A program made the position numbers and the translations under genes. From positions 2,219,047 to 2,283,046 of the forward strand of contig WARS01000071.1 of assembly GCA_008933995.1 (NCBI GenBank): DNA of 64,000 nt. The letters run 5' to 3'. Below are positions 1 to 11,460 of the stretch, piece after piece; positions within the stretch are counted from its first letter, which is position 1, and the number at the start of each line of letters is the position of its first letter. The stretch comes from Datnioides undecimradiatus (taxonomy: Eukaryota; Chordata; Actinopteri; Lobotiformes; Datnioididae). The notes beneath the pieces were generated by a model, which saw nothing but the letters and a program-made list of their open reading frames with translations, searched no databases and was not told where the DNA came from.

Positions 1-236
1 CACTCTCTGTGCGATTGCGTCATCAGTTAAGCAGGAACATATATAAGGGTTATCAGCGCCGATAAGGAAACAGCTTTCCCTGAATGCATTAATATTAGAA
101 ATGATCTGCTGTAAATGTATAATTTATTCATTTAAACTGCAAAAGGATTTAAAAACATCAGTGTATGCGCTCAGGCTGCAGATGTGCTGTCACGGAGCAG
201 GTTCTGCACGTCTTCACTGTCCCCCGATAACAGAAA

Positions 237-719
237 TCACAGGTGTTCAATTATCTGTGCTGAGAAATCCATAATTGATATTTTGAGACGTGCTTTGATC
301 CCAGGTGTGGGGCTTTTGTGTTGAAAAGCACTGAGCAAACCTTTATTTCCTTTGGAGATGGAGGTTTTTCCACTCAGAGTACATGTCAGAGCATCCTTCA
401 CCAAATATTGGAGCATGAGATCCATTTCATCACGAAATCCAGGTGTCTGTTTGACTCTCCTCTCTGTGTAACCTCCCTCAGTGTTTAAGGGTACCCAGTG
501 ATAGTTGCCATCACTGGTGGCACTATGGAGCAATGTTTCTGTGCTTTGTTTGTATTTTGTGCCTCGCTTTTGGATCCAAGATATGACGATTCCACACCGG
601 AGACACTCACCTGTTACAGCAGCTGAAGAGAAGGAGACTAAATGATGATGAATAAAGGTATAAAACATGTCCACGGTGCAAAGCTGCACGGGATAATTGC
701 ATGCACAGCTGCAATGCAT
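237..719 (-). other. Unrecognised 160-codon open frame (doubtful)
   Basis: The longest non-exon, non-repeat frame on the left side. Its composition is protein-like (few runs, balanced residues, e.g. SDGNYHWVPLNTEGGYTERR). A strong splice-donor-like CAG|GTGAGT lies inside it near 605-613, just downstream of an acceptor-like TTCTCTTCAG, which argues against a simple single-exon gene. No family is recognised. It may be a chance frame or a relic. Confidence 0.12.
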
Positions 720-2868
720 GCATTATTTGTCAGATTACGCTATTAATATAAAGGAAATGTCCATGTTTGCTCAATTTTATATGAGCACTGAGATTAGGCG
801 GCACAAGATACAAGCGAGGATTGCACAATGTTAAATAAAAGGTGTATAATTTGCATAATTCAGAACATAGTAAGGATAAATATAAATAGAAGCACTTCCC
901 CGTAAAATCAATTTTGCTAATATTTAGTGAGAACAGAACTGCATGCAGAATATGTTTGCATAATGTTTCTTCTCATTCTGCAGCCGTTCCCCGTAAACTC
1001 AGAGCAGCTGGATGTGCCATTTGTGACTGTGACTGTCCATTTCAGTCTGAGGATCGGAGAAACATGGGCAAAAGCAGGAAACAGTGTCTGCGTTGCGGTC
1101 TTCAGGTGCAGCTCTGCCCTGTCCTGCTCCCTCCGCTGTGTGTCAGCTTGCAGACCTGCGTTAAGCTGCTATGAGTCACTTCACCCGAACCGGACCAGGT
1201 GCGCCAGCTGGCACGCCGGGGCGACATCGGGTCCCCCGTCAGCCTGCAGCCGCGCTCTCCTGTCCGTCAGCTCACAGCACTGTTTAACATTCAGCACAGT
1301 GCCGAACGCTCTAAAATGCACGTGGTTAGGTTTAGATGTATGATTCATACAAATGCATCACTGTCCAAAGCTAAGGACGTGCAAGGCATTTGCTGTTTGT
1401 GCGGATGCTACGTCGCTACACGTGCTGGGTGATGGAGGAGTTGTTCTTGTGACGTGGAGTTTTACTTTTGCAGAAAAGAAGAAAACTGCGATGTTGCTTC
1501 AACACAACGACAACCTGACCTTGTGTCAGCGGTTGTTGTTTTTTTAAATGTCCAAGGAGACCACCAAAGGCGAAGGAGAACGCAGTAAAAGTGTAAACCT
1601 CATCATCACCTACTGTTCCTCTTTCTTGGAATCCCCCACGGTCCTACCTTCGATCCCTTCATCTTCATCTCTTTGTTTGATCAACAAGAACTTCCTCAGC
1701 TTTAATGCTTCGAGGTAAAGTTCAGCCAGTACAAGCTACAGCTGGGTTTATCTTGGACTTAAGGTAGCATCAAGAGTGACGTGAAGGTAGAGAGACATAT
1801 GGTTTAAAAAAGATGTTTAGCTCATTTGATCTTCAATAAATTAATTAATTAAGAGATTTGGAGAAGCTCATCGCTGCTTTTTAATTCCCACCAGCTGGAG
1901 TCCTCAGTACAGATGTCTTGCTAATCCCATTTAGCCAAACACCGTCTCGCTGCAGCTACTCAAAATCTTCCAGACAGTCTTTAGTTGAAGCCGGGTGCAG
2001 AAACCATCACACAGCGCCGAGCCACACTCAGCTTATGAAGCTTTTATATGCTCCTCATTTCCCAAGAGTCCACTGTTCCAGGGAAACATAACAGTTTTAC
2101 ACTCATTGTCCTCAAATCGACTTACTGGAGAGCATCTGTGAGGATCCTACACCTGGGACGGACAAAACATCACAGGATATCAGAATCAGTGGAAATACCT
2201 TACTGTATAAACTCTGCCAACGGTCTCCGAGAGACGGCATCTTGTTATTCCAATCCTTCCTGCCGTTCGCTTGCTGCCTGTCAGTGTCAGGATGGATTTG
2301 GCAGCTGGTGTTTAACAGTTTGCACAGTCAGGTTTTTGCTTGGCCGTGAATTGATTTCCCTCCCTGAGCCTGATCGGGGCCTGAGAACCTTCTGGCAGCT
2401 CTTCCTGCTCGTCCCCGAATCATTTAGTGACCTCGTTTGAATCCATCCTCCGAAAATAACCCCAAAACATTTTCATCTCCTCGTTTTCCCCTGATCCTTC
2501 CTCCTGTTGCTGTGTTTCTTCTTGGGCTGAGTTAATCAATTCGTAGTGTTGTTTAGAGAATAGCTGCACATAAATAAGTCAGCATACCGAGGAACTGGAA
2601 GACGAACTGGCGGTGCACGCCGAGGGAAAACAACAATTATGCTTTTCGTATTTATGCTGATGCTTACAAAAGAAAGGCATTAAGTGAAACAGTGATTTTC
2701 CAGATGCCCACACACGGCACACTGTTCTGCAGTTAAATGGGGTAATATGCTGTAGCTGGCGGGGGAATGGGAGGTGTAGTAGTAAGATATTGATCCAGTC
2801 TCGGCTTAATCCTATAACCATTTTTATTAGTCTACTCTTCAGCTGAGCTACATCTGCACACTTCGCTC

Positions 2869-4190
2869 CGCTCTCCTGCCTTTTCTATCCACCTCCTGTT
2901 TGCACGTTCTTCTTCATCTCTTCTTCATCATCTCTTCTTCACCTCTTTTTCTGTCTCCTCCTCTTAATTTAATTGGTTTACAATCTCATTTTTCTCATCT
3001 CTTTATTTGTGCCATCTCATTTCCGTTTCTCATCTAATTAATTTCCTTTTCATCTCAGTTAATTTCACTCTTGACTGTGTCCTTTCACTCTCATCCCCTT
3101 TACATAATTTATTCACATATCAGCTCTTTTGTTTCTTAGTTATCTCATTCTCATCTCTGTCTCTATTTCGTTATTTCTTTCCCATGTCAATACCGTCTGA
3201 TTCTCATCCTCAGTTTTTGTGTTATTATCATTTCATCCACATCTCACTTCCATCTCCTTTTCATTTTTAATTACTATATTAGCTCTTTTGTTTCCTGATC
3301 ATCTCATTCTCATTCTCACTAGTTTCATTTCTTTCTCATGTCATTTCCACATGAGTGTACTCCTCCTCCTACATCTGTTGTTTCATCTCTTTTTGTTTCA
3401 TTGTCTTTTCAATCAGAATTTCTTCCATTTAATTCTCATTCCCCCAACACTCACTGGCACCTAGTTTCATTTCATTCTCACCTCTTTCTCATTTTCATTT
3501 GATTTTTATTTAAAACCCTAATCTTCATCTCATTCTCATCCTCATCTCATTTTAACCTGTCATTATTTCATTTCCAGTAGGCCAAGTTCCAAGTTTCCAA
3601 GTTTTTTGTGCCCTCACTTCAATCTCATCCTTTCTTATTTCATTCACATCTCAGTCCTGATTATCATTTCATCTGCATCTCATTACATCTCCATTTCATT
3701 CATTTTCTGTCACTTCCACATCTCCATGAATTACCTTTCCCACGTCATTCATTTCTTTCTTGTCTCGTAGGCACAATTTTATTCATATTTCATTATCATC
3801 TTTGTTTTTATTCTCATCACATTCATTTCATTCGCATCTCATACTCATTGTTACTCCAAAGTCATTTTTCTCAACTTCACGTCACTCTCCTTTTATTCAC
3901 AGTTTATTTCTAATTTGTCATCTCATTTATTTCATTCACATCTCAGTCTTTGTTATTTTAATTTCTTCCATTTACTCCTGTTCAGTCTTTCCCCCTGCAT
4001 CCATGTTTTACTCCTCCATCATCTCTTGTGGTCTAGTATATGTGCATATATAAATTTTGTTGGCCCGTCCTGTAGCTTGTTTATTACCCGTGCTCTTTCG
4101 TGACTGCGATCTGTGCAACAAATTGACATTCGGGGATAATAAATGTTCACTCTACTCTACTTCTATTCCTCTCCTCTCCTCTTCCTGTCT
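2869..4190. repeat. Degenerate pyrimidine-rich minisatellite (TCATCTCATT-type)
   Basis: About 1.3 kb in which words such as CATCTCATT, CATTCTCATC and TCATTTC recur at short, irregular spacing and one strand is strongly C/T-rich. This looks like an old, decayed simple or minisatellite array. Several open frames rich in Ser, Leu, Phe and His in the segment are products of the base bias and not genes. Confidence 0.75.
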
Positions 4191-4224
4191 CCTCTAAACA
4201 AACAGAGCGGGCACAGAGCGGCTT

Positions 4225-4330
4225 CATAACCTGACAGCTGCAGGGAAAGTCACGGCACGCCGCTCTCTGTAATTGGGGTCAAAAGCCTTGCCCAAGGACA
4301 CGGTGGCAGGAAGGAGGCTATAATCAGCAG
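4225..4330 (-). repeat. L2-like/teleost repeat fragment
   Basis: The segment around AGCCTTGCCCAAGGACACGG resembles the 'gggttaagtgccttgcccaagggcac' block found in many teleost LINE- or SINE-derived repeats. Only this short block is recognisable, and the strand is uncertain. Confidence 0.4.
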
Positions 4331-4779
4331 GCACCCTGCTGTCACTAATAGATGCAGTGACTAATCCATCAAAAAGACTTGTAGGAAGCGTGTCAAAGTG
4401 TGTTTCCTGGCTGTGTGTCTGTGCTGGTGCAGAGTCAGTTTTGGGGCACACACAAGTTAAACGACGAAAAACTTCGGGGGTTGCTTCGCTAATCCCTGCG
4501 ACTCCAAAACTACATCTGGGTTTATGTTTCCCTTTCATTGACCTGGACTGGCAGTGAGCGCAGTCATCAGTCACAGCAGAAGTAGCATGATTTTGGTACT
4601 TACTGTATGTAAGCAGGTGATCTTTGTGCCTAAACCCTTAAACATAGAGGTGGCAGAAATCATTTGATAGCGTAATATGGGCTGATGACCATTTACTGAG
4701 GGCGATTTGTTCTTTTGGGTACGCTGTTATCTTTGCATGCCTCTGTTAGCAACAGCTGTTCCCAGAGGCATGATGCCTT

Positions 4780-5130
4780 TAGGTTGTCTATCCAACTTGA
4801 GGGAATTTCTTAAAACTTGGTGCAAATGTCCACCAGAACTATTTAGATTTTAGAGGTCGAGGTCAGAAATTAAGGTCACAGTGATCTCATGTTTTACTGA
4901 ATGCGATATATCAGGAGCAGCCGATGGGAATTTCATCACATCTCGTACAGAGAGTCAACTTGGATTCAAGGGCGAACTGGTTTAGATGTTTGTGGTCAAA
5001 GGTCGCTGTGACCTCGCGCAACATGTTTTTGGCCTTGTGAGTGTGATGTTTCGGGAACATCCCCAGGGAATCCCAGGGTCACAGTGACTTCAGAAAACAC
5101 ATTTTTGACCTTTGATGTTAACTGCAGTTT
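4780..5130. repeat. Teleost interspersed repeat with GGTCA modules
   Basis: Contains three related modules: AAGGTCACAGTG at 4872, AAAGGTCGCTGTGACCTC at 4998 and AGGGTCACAGTGACTTC at 5075. Each is followed by a TTTTTGRCC-like or ATGTTTT stretch. The wording (GGTCAAAGGTCA, CTGTGACCTCAC, AACATGTTTTTGGCC) matches a dispersed repeat I recall from many fish genomes; I cannot name its family with certainty. The modules contain nuclear-receptor half-sites. Confidence 0.6.
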
Positions 5131-7579
5131 GACTGGATGGTGCAGGATTACATGCAGTATGTCAGTTTCTACTGTTCTACTTGCTTGGATCTTGGAGGAG
5201 GAAGGATGAAGGATGGTCCGTTTTTGGGGTTTACATCACAATATCATATATTTAGAACTATAAACAACTCAAGAAGAAACAAACATGACCAAAAAAGTGC
5301 AAACATGAATGAATTACATCAAGAAAATATCGTGTTCTTGGTATTTGTTGAATCACCAAGTAAAGAGATGAGGCTCAGACACAGTAAAGTTCAATTTTAG
5401 GTCAAACAACATAGAAAAAGCCTCATGCAAACCAAAATAATTATAAAAAAACGACTTGATAATAAACACGTTTTACCAGCAAAGCTAAGAAAACACAGTA
5501 AAAACCATAATTGTTGATGACAAAGCGGTTTACGGTGGATTTTAAGTCGTCACCTGTGCAGACTTGTTGTCGAACGGATTTGCAAACGCGCAAACGATCA
5601 CATCGGCTGAGGGTGCAGAGCAAACAAAGAAGACGCACCGTGATGAATAATCTCAGCCCAACAGGAAGGAGCGTCACGGTCCAGCCGTGTAAACACTATT
5701 TATGCAAAGTCATGGATTATGATGGAATTTCTGCTCTTTCGGTGGTGAAGGGGGATAACATGTCAGAGTTAATTCCCTCCTGCCTTGTCTCTGCTGTTGT
5801 TCCCGCATCCACAAGGCTGCAGCCTGTAAACTTTAATGAATGAGTAATTAGAAAAGGCAAATAGATATGCTAATATAATGTCATTACAGTAACAATGCGT
5901 AATTACTGCTGCCATGCCTCATCATCTATGACGGCGCGGTATATCTTTTATGGGCTAGTTATTGTGGAAGCATTCATACATGTGGTATAATGAGGTGATG
6001 TGTCATTACTTTGGTTTGATAACGAGGCATCGTGCACCGCCGGCCTCTTCAGCCGTCGGAGTATATGGAGGTTTCAAAAAGCCAAGGTCAGCCCTTTGCA
6101 GTATTAGCTTACAGTGGATGGTCTCCGTAGAGCGCGTACAGTACTTCCACCCATGCTATGTGATAAATCACTCCCGTTTCTATATTTAACCACTGTTTTA
6201 TTCCTCCCGCTACAATATTATCATTCAGTGCAGGCAGCATTGTGTCCTTATATCAGGCCTGCCGCTGCAGCTTTTACGACGCCGCCTCCTGGGTCAGACG
6301 CTCGGTGTCTCTGCGTTTCACTTTCAGCACAAAACAATGCTAAAAAATCTCTTTGCTGATATGAAAAGAGCACGTGGGAAGAATTCGAATTCATGCTGCA
6401 ACACCACACATTGCTCATAAGGTCAAAGAAAAGACTATTTAAAGCGCAGCGTTTCTTTTTGCTTTGTGCATTTTACCTCTTCTAATTTTCTAATTTTATT
6501 AAAGTCTGTGCAGCGAGGACATGTTGATTAGTGGTTTAGCTTATGTTTTGTGGATCGCAGCATCAGATGCATGCTTATCCAGGCCGAGGTTATGGCTCTG
6601 AGCAGCACACTGTACAATTTAAAGTTACAATATGTCACATTTATGCATTAACATGTCTCAAATTACAATTTGTTGTACGTGGATGGAGGAGATTGGTTGA
6701 GTGGTGTGCACCTTTTCTCCCATTTGTGCACCGTGCATTGAGCATTTTGGTGGAAAACACCAACAACAGCTGATCTGCAACTTTTAATTAATCACTTTGT
6801 TTAAAACAATGAAACTCAGCCTTTTAAAGTGGTTAAAGTAGGAAAGGTGTTAAATCAGTTTGCACTGATCTATAACCCATAATAAGTGATTGTTACAGTA
6901 TTTGTTGCTACGGCTCATTAAGTCCCTGCAGCCATCTGGAGGCAGCAGAACACACATGTTGATAAATTTAAAGCCTCTGATTGGACATGTGCAAGTACAC
7001 GCGGCCGCCTGCTGTGTTTTCATCAATTTAACCACGTGCAGATGACACCAGGCTGCTGCAGAGCAACCACACACATCAGACGGGTCCCAGCCTCCTCTGC
7101 TGCCTTTGTTTTTAAATCACAGGTCCGTGTTTCACTCCTGGAATGCATTACTGTGCAAAGTCTCCCGCGTCGTGTGATGATGTAACCCTTTGCAATGTCA
7201 AATGCAGTATAATAATGACTTCACTTCACTCTGCACGCTGCATTATTGCACATAGATGGACTGAAACAGTACAGGCGCTGCAACAGTTCGTGCAGCCAAG
7301 ACCTGCAACTTTGTGCTGCACCGGAAGACCAGCTCTGTCTTTGTGTCGCAGGTTGATGCAGGATGCATGAGGCGCTGGAGTGAGTCGGGCGGAGCTGACA
7401 GATTAATTCTGCATCAGTTCAACATCTTCTCGGCGCACGAGATAATCCATTCTGCAGGATTCATACGAACAGATTAATAGCCTTTTAGTTCTGTGTTCGC
7501 ATTATCTGCTGAGTGATGAGACGCCGAAGAGAAATAAGAAGAAACTGATAAAAAGTTTGACGGAAGAGGAAACTGTAAC

Positions 7580-7585
<6 letters not shown>

Positions 7586-7641
<56 letters not shown>
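7586..7641. repeat. (GT)28 microsatellite
   Basis: An uninterrupted GT dinucleotide run of 56 bp. It generates spurious Thr-His frames on the minus strand. Confidence 0.98.
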
Positions 7642-7645
<4 letters not shown>

Positions 7646-7718
7646 GGGTTCTGTGCCCTCTTCCCTCCTGTCACAACCAGATAAAACTTTTGTGACAAGG
7701 CCTGTATCGCCTAAGGAT

Positions 7719-7865
7719 ACACACACACACACACACACGCACGCACAGTCACAATCCTATCTTTATGGGGACCTAAACTCAATTGCAACCCAAACCTTAA
7801 AACCAAGTCCTGACCCCACAACAGCTTCACATGGTGCGTTGGGGTAAAACAAAACACACACCCAC
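7719..7865. repeat. (CA)n with adjoining teleost 'TGGGGACC' repeat
   Basis: A 28-bp CA run (7719-7746) is followed by ATGGGGACCTAAACTC and AAAACCAAGTCCTGACCCC. These match the CA-flanking repeat widespread in fish genomes (GTGGGGACC...AAAACCAAGTC). Confidence 0.65.
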
Positions 7866-7935
7866 AACTCCGAACACACACATAGAGAAGCTACACACAC
7901 ATGCTAACTTGTGGAAATGTCCTGAATTGAACTTG

Positions 7936-7939
<4 letters not shown>

Positions 7940-7972
<33 letters not shown>
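7940..7972. repeat. (CA)16 microsatellite
   Basis: An uninterrupted CA run. It lies about 200 bp after the previous CA tract, so three dinucleotide arrays fall within 400 bp. Confidence 0.97.
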
Positions 7973-7976
<4 letters not shown>

Positions 7977-8349
7977 AGGTTATATAAGTCCACAGTTGCT
8001 GTTTTCAGCTTGAAATTGCCGCAGGTCCGAGTCTGAAACTTCCGGTGACTTTCACCCTTTTGAACTCTCCACAACCGAACGGCCTCCACCCACAGGCTCT
8101 CTGACAGCAGGACCAACGCAGAGAAGTATGAGCTGTGATCGCTGACGGGAACGTATTCCAAAAGAGACGAGAGACAGGCGTCAACCACAAAGACTGAAAG
8201 CGTTAAGACCCTGTGACCTGCGCGAGGCCGAATCTCACCGTGTCAGCTTTTAATTTGAAACTCACTGTGGTTTGTGTCACCGGGCTCTGCTGTTGAGTTT
8301 GGTTGATCCCGTTTGATACTGAACTGTTAAACAAACGTGATCTGATGGG

Positions 8350-8600
8350 ATAGAGGCTGCACGGTGGCTTGGTGGTTAGCATCTTGGTCCTTTCTGTGTT
8401 GGGTTTGCACGTTCCCTCTGTGTCTGCATGGGTTCCCTTCAGGTACTCCAGCTTCCTCCCACCACCCAACTCTAAACTGACTGTAGGAGTGACTGTGGGT
8501 GTACGGTTGGGATAAGCTCCAGTATTCCCCGCAACCCCAAAACAGATAAAGCGGTTACAGGATCGATCCAGTGGTGGTCGTTTGCGTATCTTGGTTTGGA
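8350..8600 (+). repeat. Teleost SINE-like repeat ('GCACGGTGG...ATAAAGCGGTTA')
   Basis: Starts GCACGGTGGCTTGGTGGTTAGCA, runs through GGTTCCCTTCAGGTACTCCAGC, CTTCCTCCCACC, AACTCTAAACTGACTGTAGG and GGGATAAGCTCCAG, and ends near ATAAAGCGGTTACAGGATCG. This order is that of the abundant fish repeat that begins with a tRNA-like A-box and ends in a GATAAGCGG tail. The central B-box part is deleted here. It makes an antisense open frame of 145 codons that is not a gene. Confidence 0.75.
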
Positions 8601-8640
8601 CGTGCAGAAACAGGTGAAGGCAGGTGACCTTCATCTTCAT

Positions 8641-8715
8641 GTTGCCACCCGGTTTACGTTGCGAAACAGATGCTGGTTCGGTTTAGACAACAAAACCACT
8701 TGTTGGGTGAATGCC
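8641..8715 (+). repeat. Fragment of a teleost repeat (GGTTTAGACAACAAAACCACTTG)
   Basis: The short block TTAGACAACAAAACCACTTG resembles a common fish repeat unit (GGTTTAGGCAACAAAACCACTTGG). A related fragment occurs near 38845-38875. Confidence 0.4.
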
Positions 8716-10447
8716 CTGCGTTAGTTTGACTCGTCCATGACTCGTCCATCCTCCTAGACCTTCTCCACATCTCTTATCACAACTCTATCACAACCTATTG
8801 GTGAGACCAGGCTATTTTTAAGACTAGAAAGCACTGAGAGGTCTCAAACTCCCAACAAGGCTGCATAATAGTCAATATTTGTCATTTTGAGAATATAAAA
8901 TTGAAGTTTTCAAATGTATTTTAAAGGGAAAACCTAATCTTGTACCATCCTTTGATGCCTCAGAGTCAGTGAATGCAGCCTGCAGAGGAATGCAAAGGGA
9001 GCAGAGAGCTAATATCTGTCATAGCTGGTTTTGTGGGACAAATTCATACCCAGGTAGCATCAAAGCATCTTGGATTTGTCTCTTGGAAACCTCCGGTTGA
9101 CTGTAAAGAAGCAGTTGTACGGAGTCAGGACAGATATGCTGGAAGAGGCCTGTAAAAACCCACTCAGAGCTGCAGGGTCTTTATGCAAGAGCAGGTAAAC
9201 AAGGACAAACACAGCTCAGCTACTGCCAGAGCCATTTATCAACCGGGAGCTAAAGACGCTAACGCAGCTGGAAGCCTCAGAGATACACTGAGATACATGT
9301 TGATAGGTTCAGATACAAACAACTCGCTTTAGGCTTATCGTGTACGTACCTGGCGTCCATGAGCAAACCCGATACAGATGCTCTTTCTCACTTTTTATTT
9401 CTGGTCTGAAAAGCAACTTTAGCCGCATCTTCTCTGAGCCAGAACATGACAATATGATGTGCGCCTCACTTTTAAAACCAGCACGGATGAGAAAAGATCT
9501 TAGAAAAGAAGAAAGAAGGTAGGAGGAAGGCTGGAGTAAATGTATACCAGGAAAAACAGCAGTTATTTGTGTGTTGTAGGGTTTGACAAGAGGCGTTCGT
9601 GGTCCCCAGGGGATACTAATACTAATAACTTTAGTGATCATTCTTGTTCTCGTTCAGCTGGTCAAACTTCTCAAGTTGATGGATTAACACAATTACATTC
9701 ACGCCCGCCCGGGATGAACTGTAATTAACTTGAGTTTTCCTCTGCTGCCAAAAATACACAATCAGCAAATATCTGCACAATTGCTCCTTCTCCCATCAGC
9801 TTCATACTTTGTGTATAGTGCAAATTAGCATAAATTAGCTACATTTAGACGCTAAATTTAGCTGCTGAGCATGAAAAACACTACATTTTTTAAATTCTGC
9901 TGAGCTCTTGCAATGGACATCCTGCAAATATGACTATTTACTCATAGTCTTGTTTGATTGTATATTCATATATTTTACTTGTGCGTTGTTTGAAAGGATA
10001 TTGTTTGGTGCAGTCACTTTGTTTTGGAATATTTCGCCAATGCTGAGGTTAAAGTGAGGTGTTATTGTAGCTAACGCAGTCATTGTAGTGGCGCTGGTGG
10101 CAAACACCTGTCGCACTGTCATGTATTAACATGCAAAGGCTTACGAGGATCTTCCTGCACAAAGAGTTCAATCAAACCTTCTGGCTGGTAAACTCCGGCC
10201 TCACATCGGGCAGCCCTGATGTCTTTAACCGAGCGCTCCTCCTACAACCCAGTGCAGCCCGTGCTACGGCTGCGATTCCAGTTCCACGAATGATCTGAAT
10301 AAACATTTCAATGCTTCCTCGCGCTCGAAAGGTCGGTGTAAGTGTTATCATTAACAAAGCAAGGTAATGACAAGTGACAATTTAATTTTACATGCCGCTG
10401 CTTCAGGACTAACCCGTGCAATTAAAGATGTCAGTGATAGTGCTGAG

Positions 10448-10467
10448 ACCGTCACCATGGTGACGGT
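10448..10467. promoter_or_regulatory. Perfect 20-bp palindrome with CRE half-sites and X-box-like core
   Basis: ACCGTCACCATGGTGACGGT reads identically on both strands. It carries two inverted CRE half-sites (CGTCA and TGACG) around CCATGG and resembles an RFX X-box with a relaxed second half. It lies in the presumed oprl1 intron next to a TAATTAC homeodomain-like core. A regulatory role is inferred. Confidence 0.4.
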
Positions 10468-10734
10468 AATTACTCGACTTTCAGCAGTGGGATCACATCC
10501 TACTGTATTTTCCTTTCCCATTTATAGAAAGTTGGCTCCCTGGTTGAAAGCCGAGGTGTTTAATTTAAGTATTCCGGTGGTAAAATATCAAAAGTGGCAT
10601 CCGGTTATTGGGACTCGGCAGCGACTGAGGCGGCTGTTTAACCGAGGTAACGGGGTTTCATGTGTCCAGGTGGGAGGGCAGCAGGATCCAATCACTGCAA
10701 GACCGCTGCTATTGTCCTCAGACGGAAAATGGAA

Positions 10735-11460
10735 AATATAGGGGAGAGGGAAAAGGACAAAATGATGAGTGAGAGAGTGAGGAAAAGTGAAAGGATGAAG
10801 GGGAAAAAGAGGAAAATGCTGCTTTTCTCTGATTGAAAATGAAAGAGGGAGAGGGCCGAGGAGATTAGGGAGGGAAGCCAGATGACCTGTGAGGATCCTC
10901 CAACTGGAGAAAGTTATTTTCCACAGAGGATGGAGGCAATGAAAGAAAGAGAAAATCATGAAGAAGAGGAGTGGCCAAGAGAGTAGAGAAAGGTGAACAG
11001 GAAAGGTGGAGGGCGACACGGGAGAACGGAGAGCTCACGGACAAAGGGAGGTTTAAGCAAAACAAACGGCAACGGAAAATGATAGGTCTGAACCGCAGGT
11101 GAGGAGAGTGAGACCGAGCGAAATCAAGGAATTGAAAAGAAATAGATGAAAAGTGCAGAGAGGATCCGAGCCGGAGGAGAAGAAGAAAATAAGGGGTGGG
11201 CAAAACGCAACGGAGGGGAAAGAAGTGATGAATGAGAAGAAGCAAAGCGGAGGTGGAGGATCGTCAGGTGTGAAATGGAAACCAGGATGGGACACAGATC
11301 CCTGGTTATATAAGAAAGAAACAGAGAATGAGAGAAGTGCGACTGGGATAATGTGAGATGGAATAAAAACAGGAAAAACCAAGAAGTAGATCCTGTTAAA
11401 GAGAAAATCAACAAGAAAAACAAGAAAAGTAAGTGTGAAAAAGGAAAAATGAGATATTGT
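10735..11460 (+). repeat. Purine-rich (A/G) low-complexity block
   Basis: About 700 bp in which the + strand is overwhelmingly A and G (GGAGAGGGAAAAGG, GAAAGAGGGAGAGGG and similar). Long frames on the minus strand rich in Phe, Ser, Leu and Pro are caused by this strand bias. No exact tandem unit is seen. Confidence 0.75.

Noticed and set aside
3007-4103. Several overlapping Ser/Leu/Phe/His-rich frames
   Set aside because: Open only because the C/T-biased minisatellite lacks stop codons; all frames have the same low-complexity look.
7474-7847. Thr-His-rich frames on both strands
   Set aside because: They are translations of the GT/CA microsatellites and have no other support.
8203-8640. 145-codon minus-strand frame
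   Set aside because: Lies almost entirely in the SINE-like repeat and shows no protein homology.
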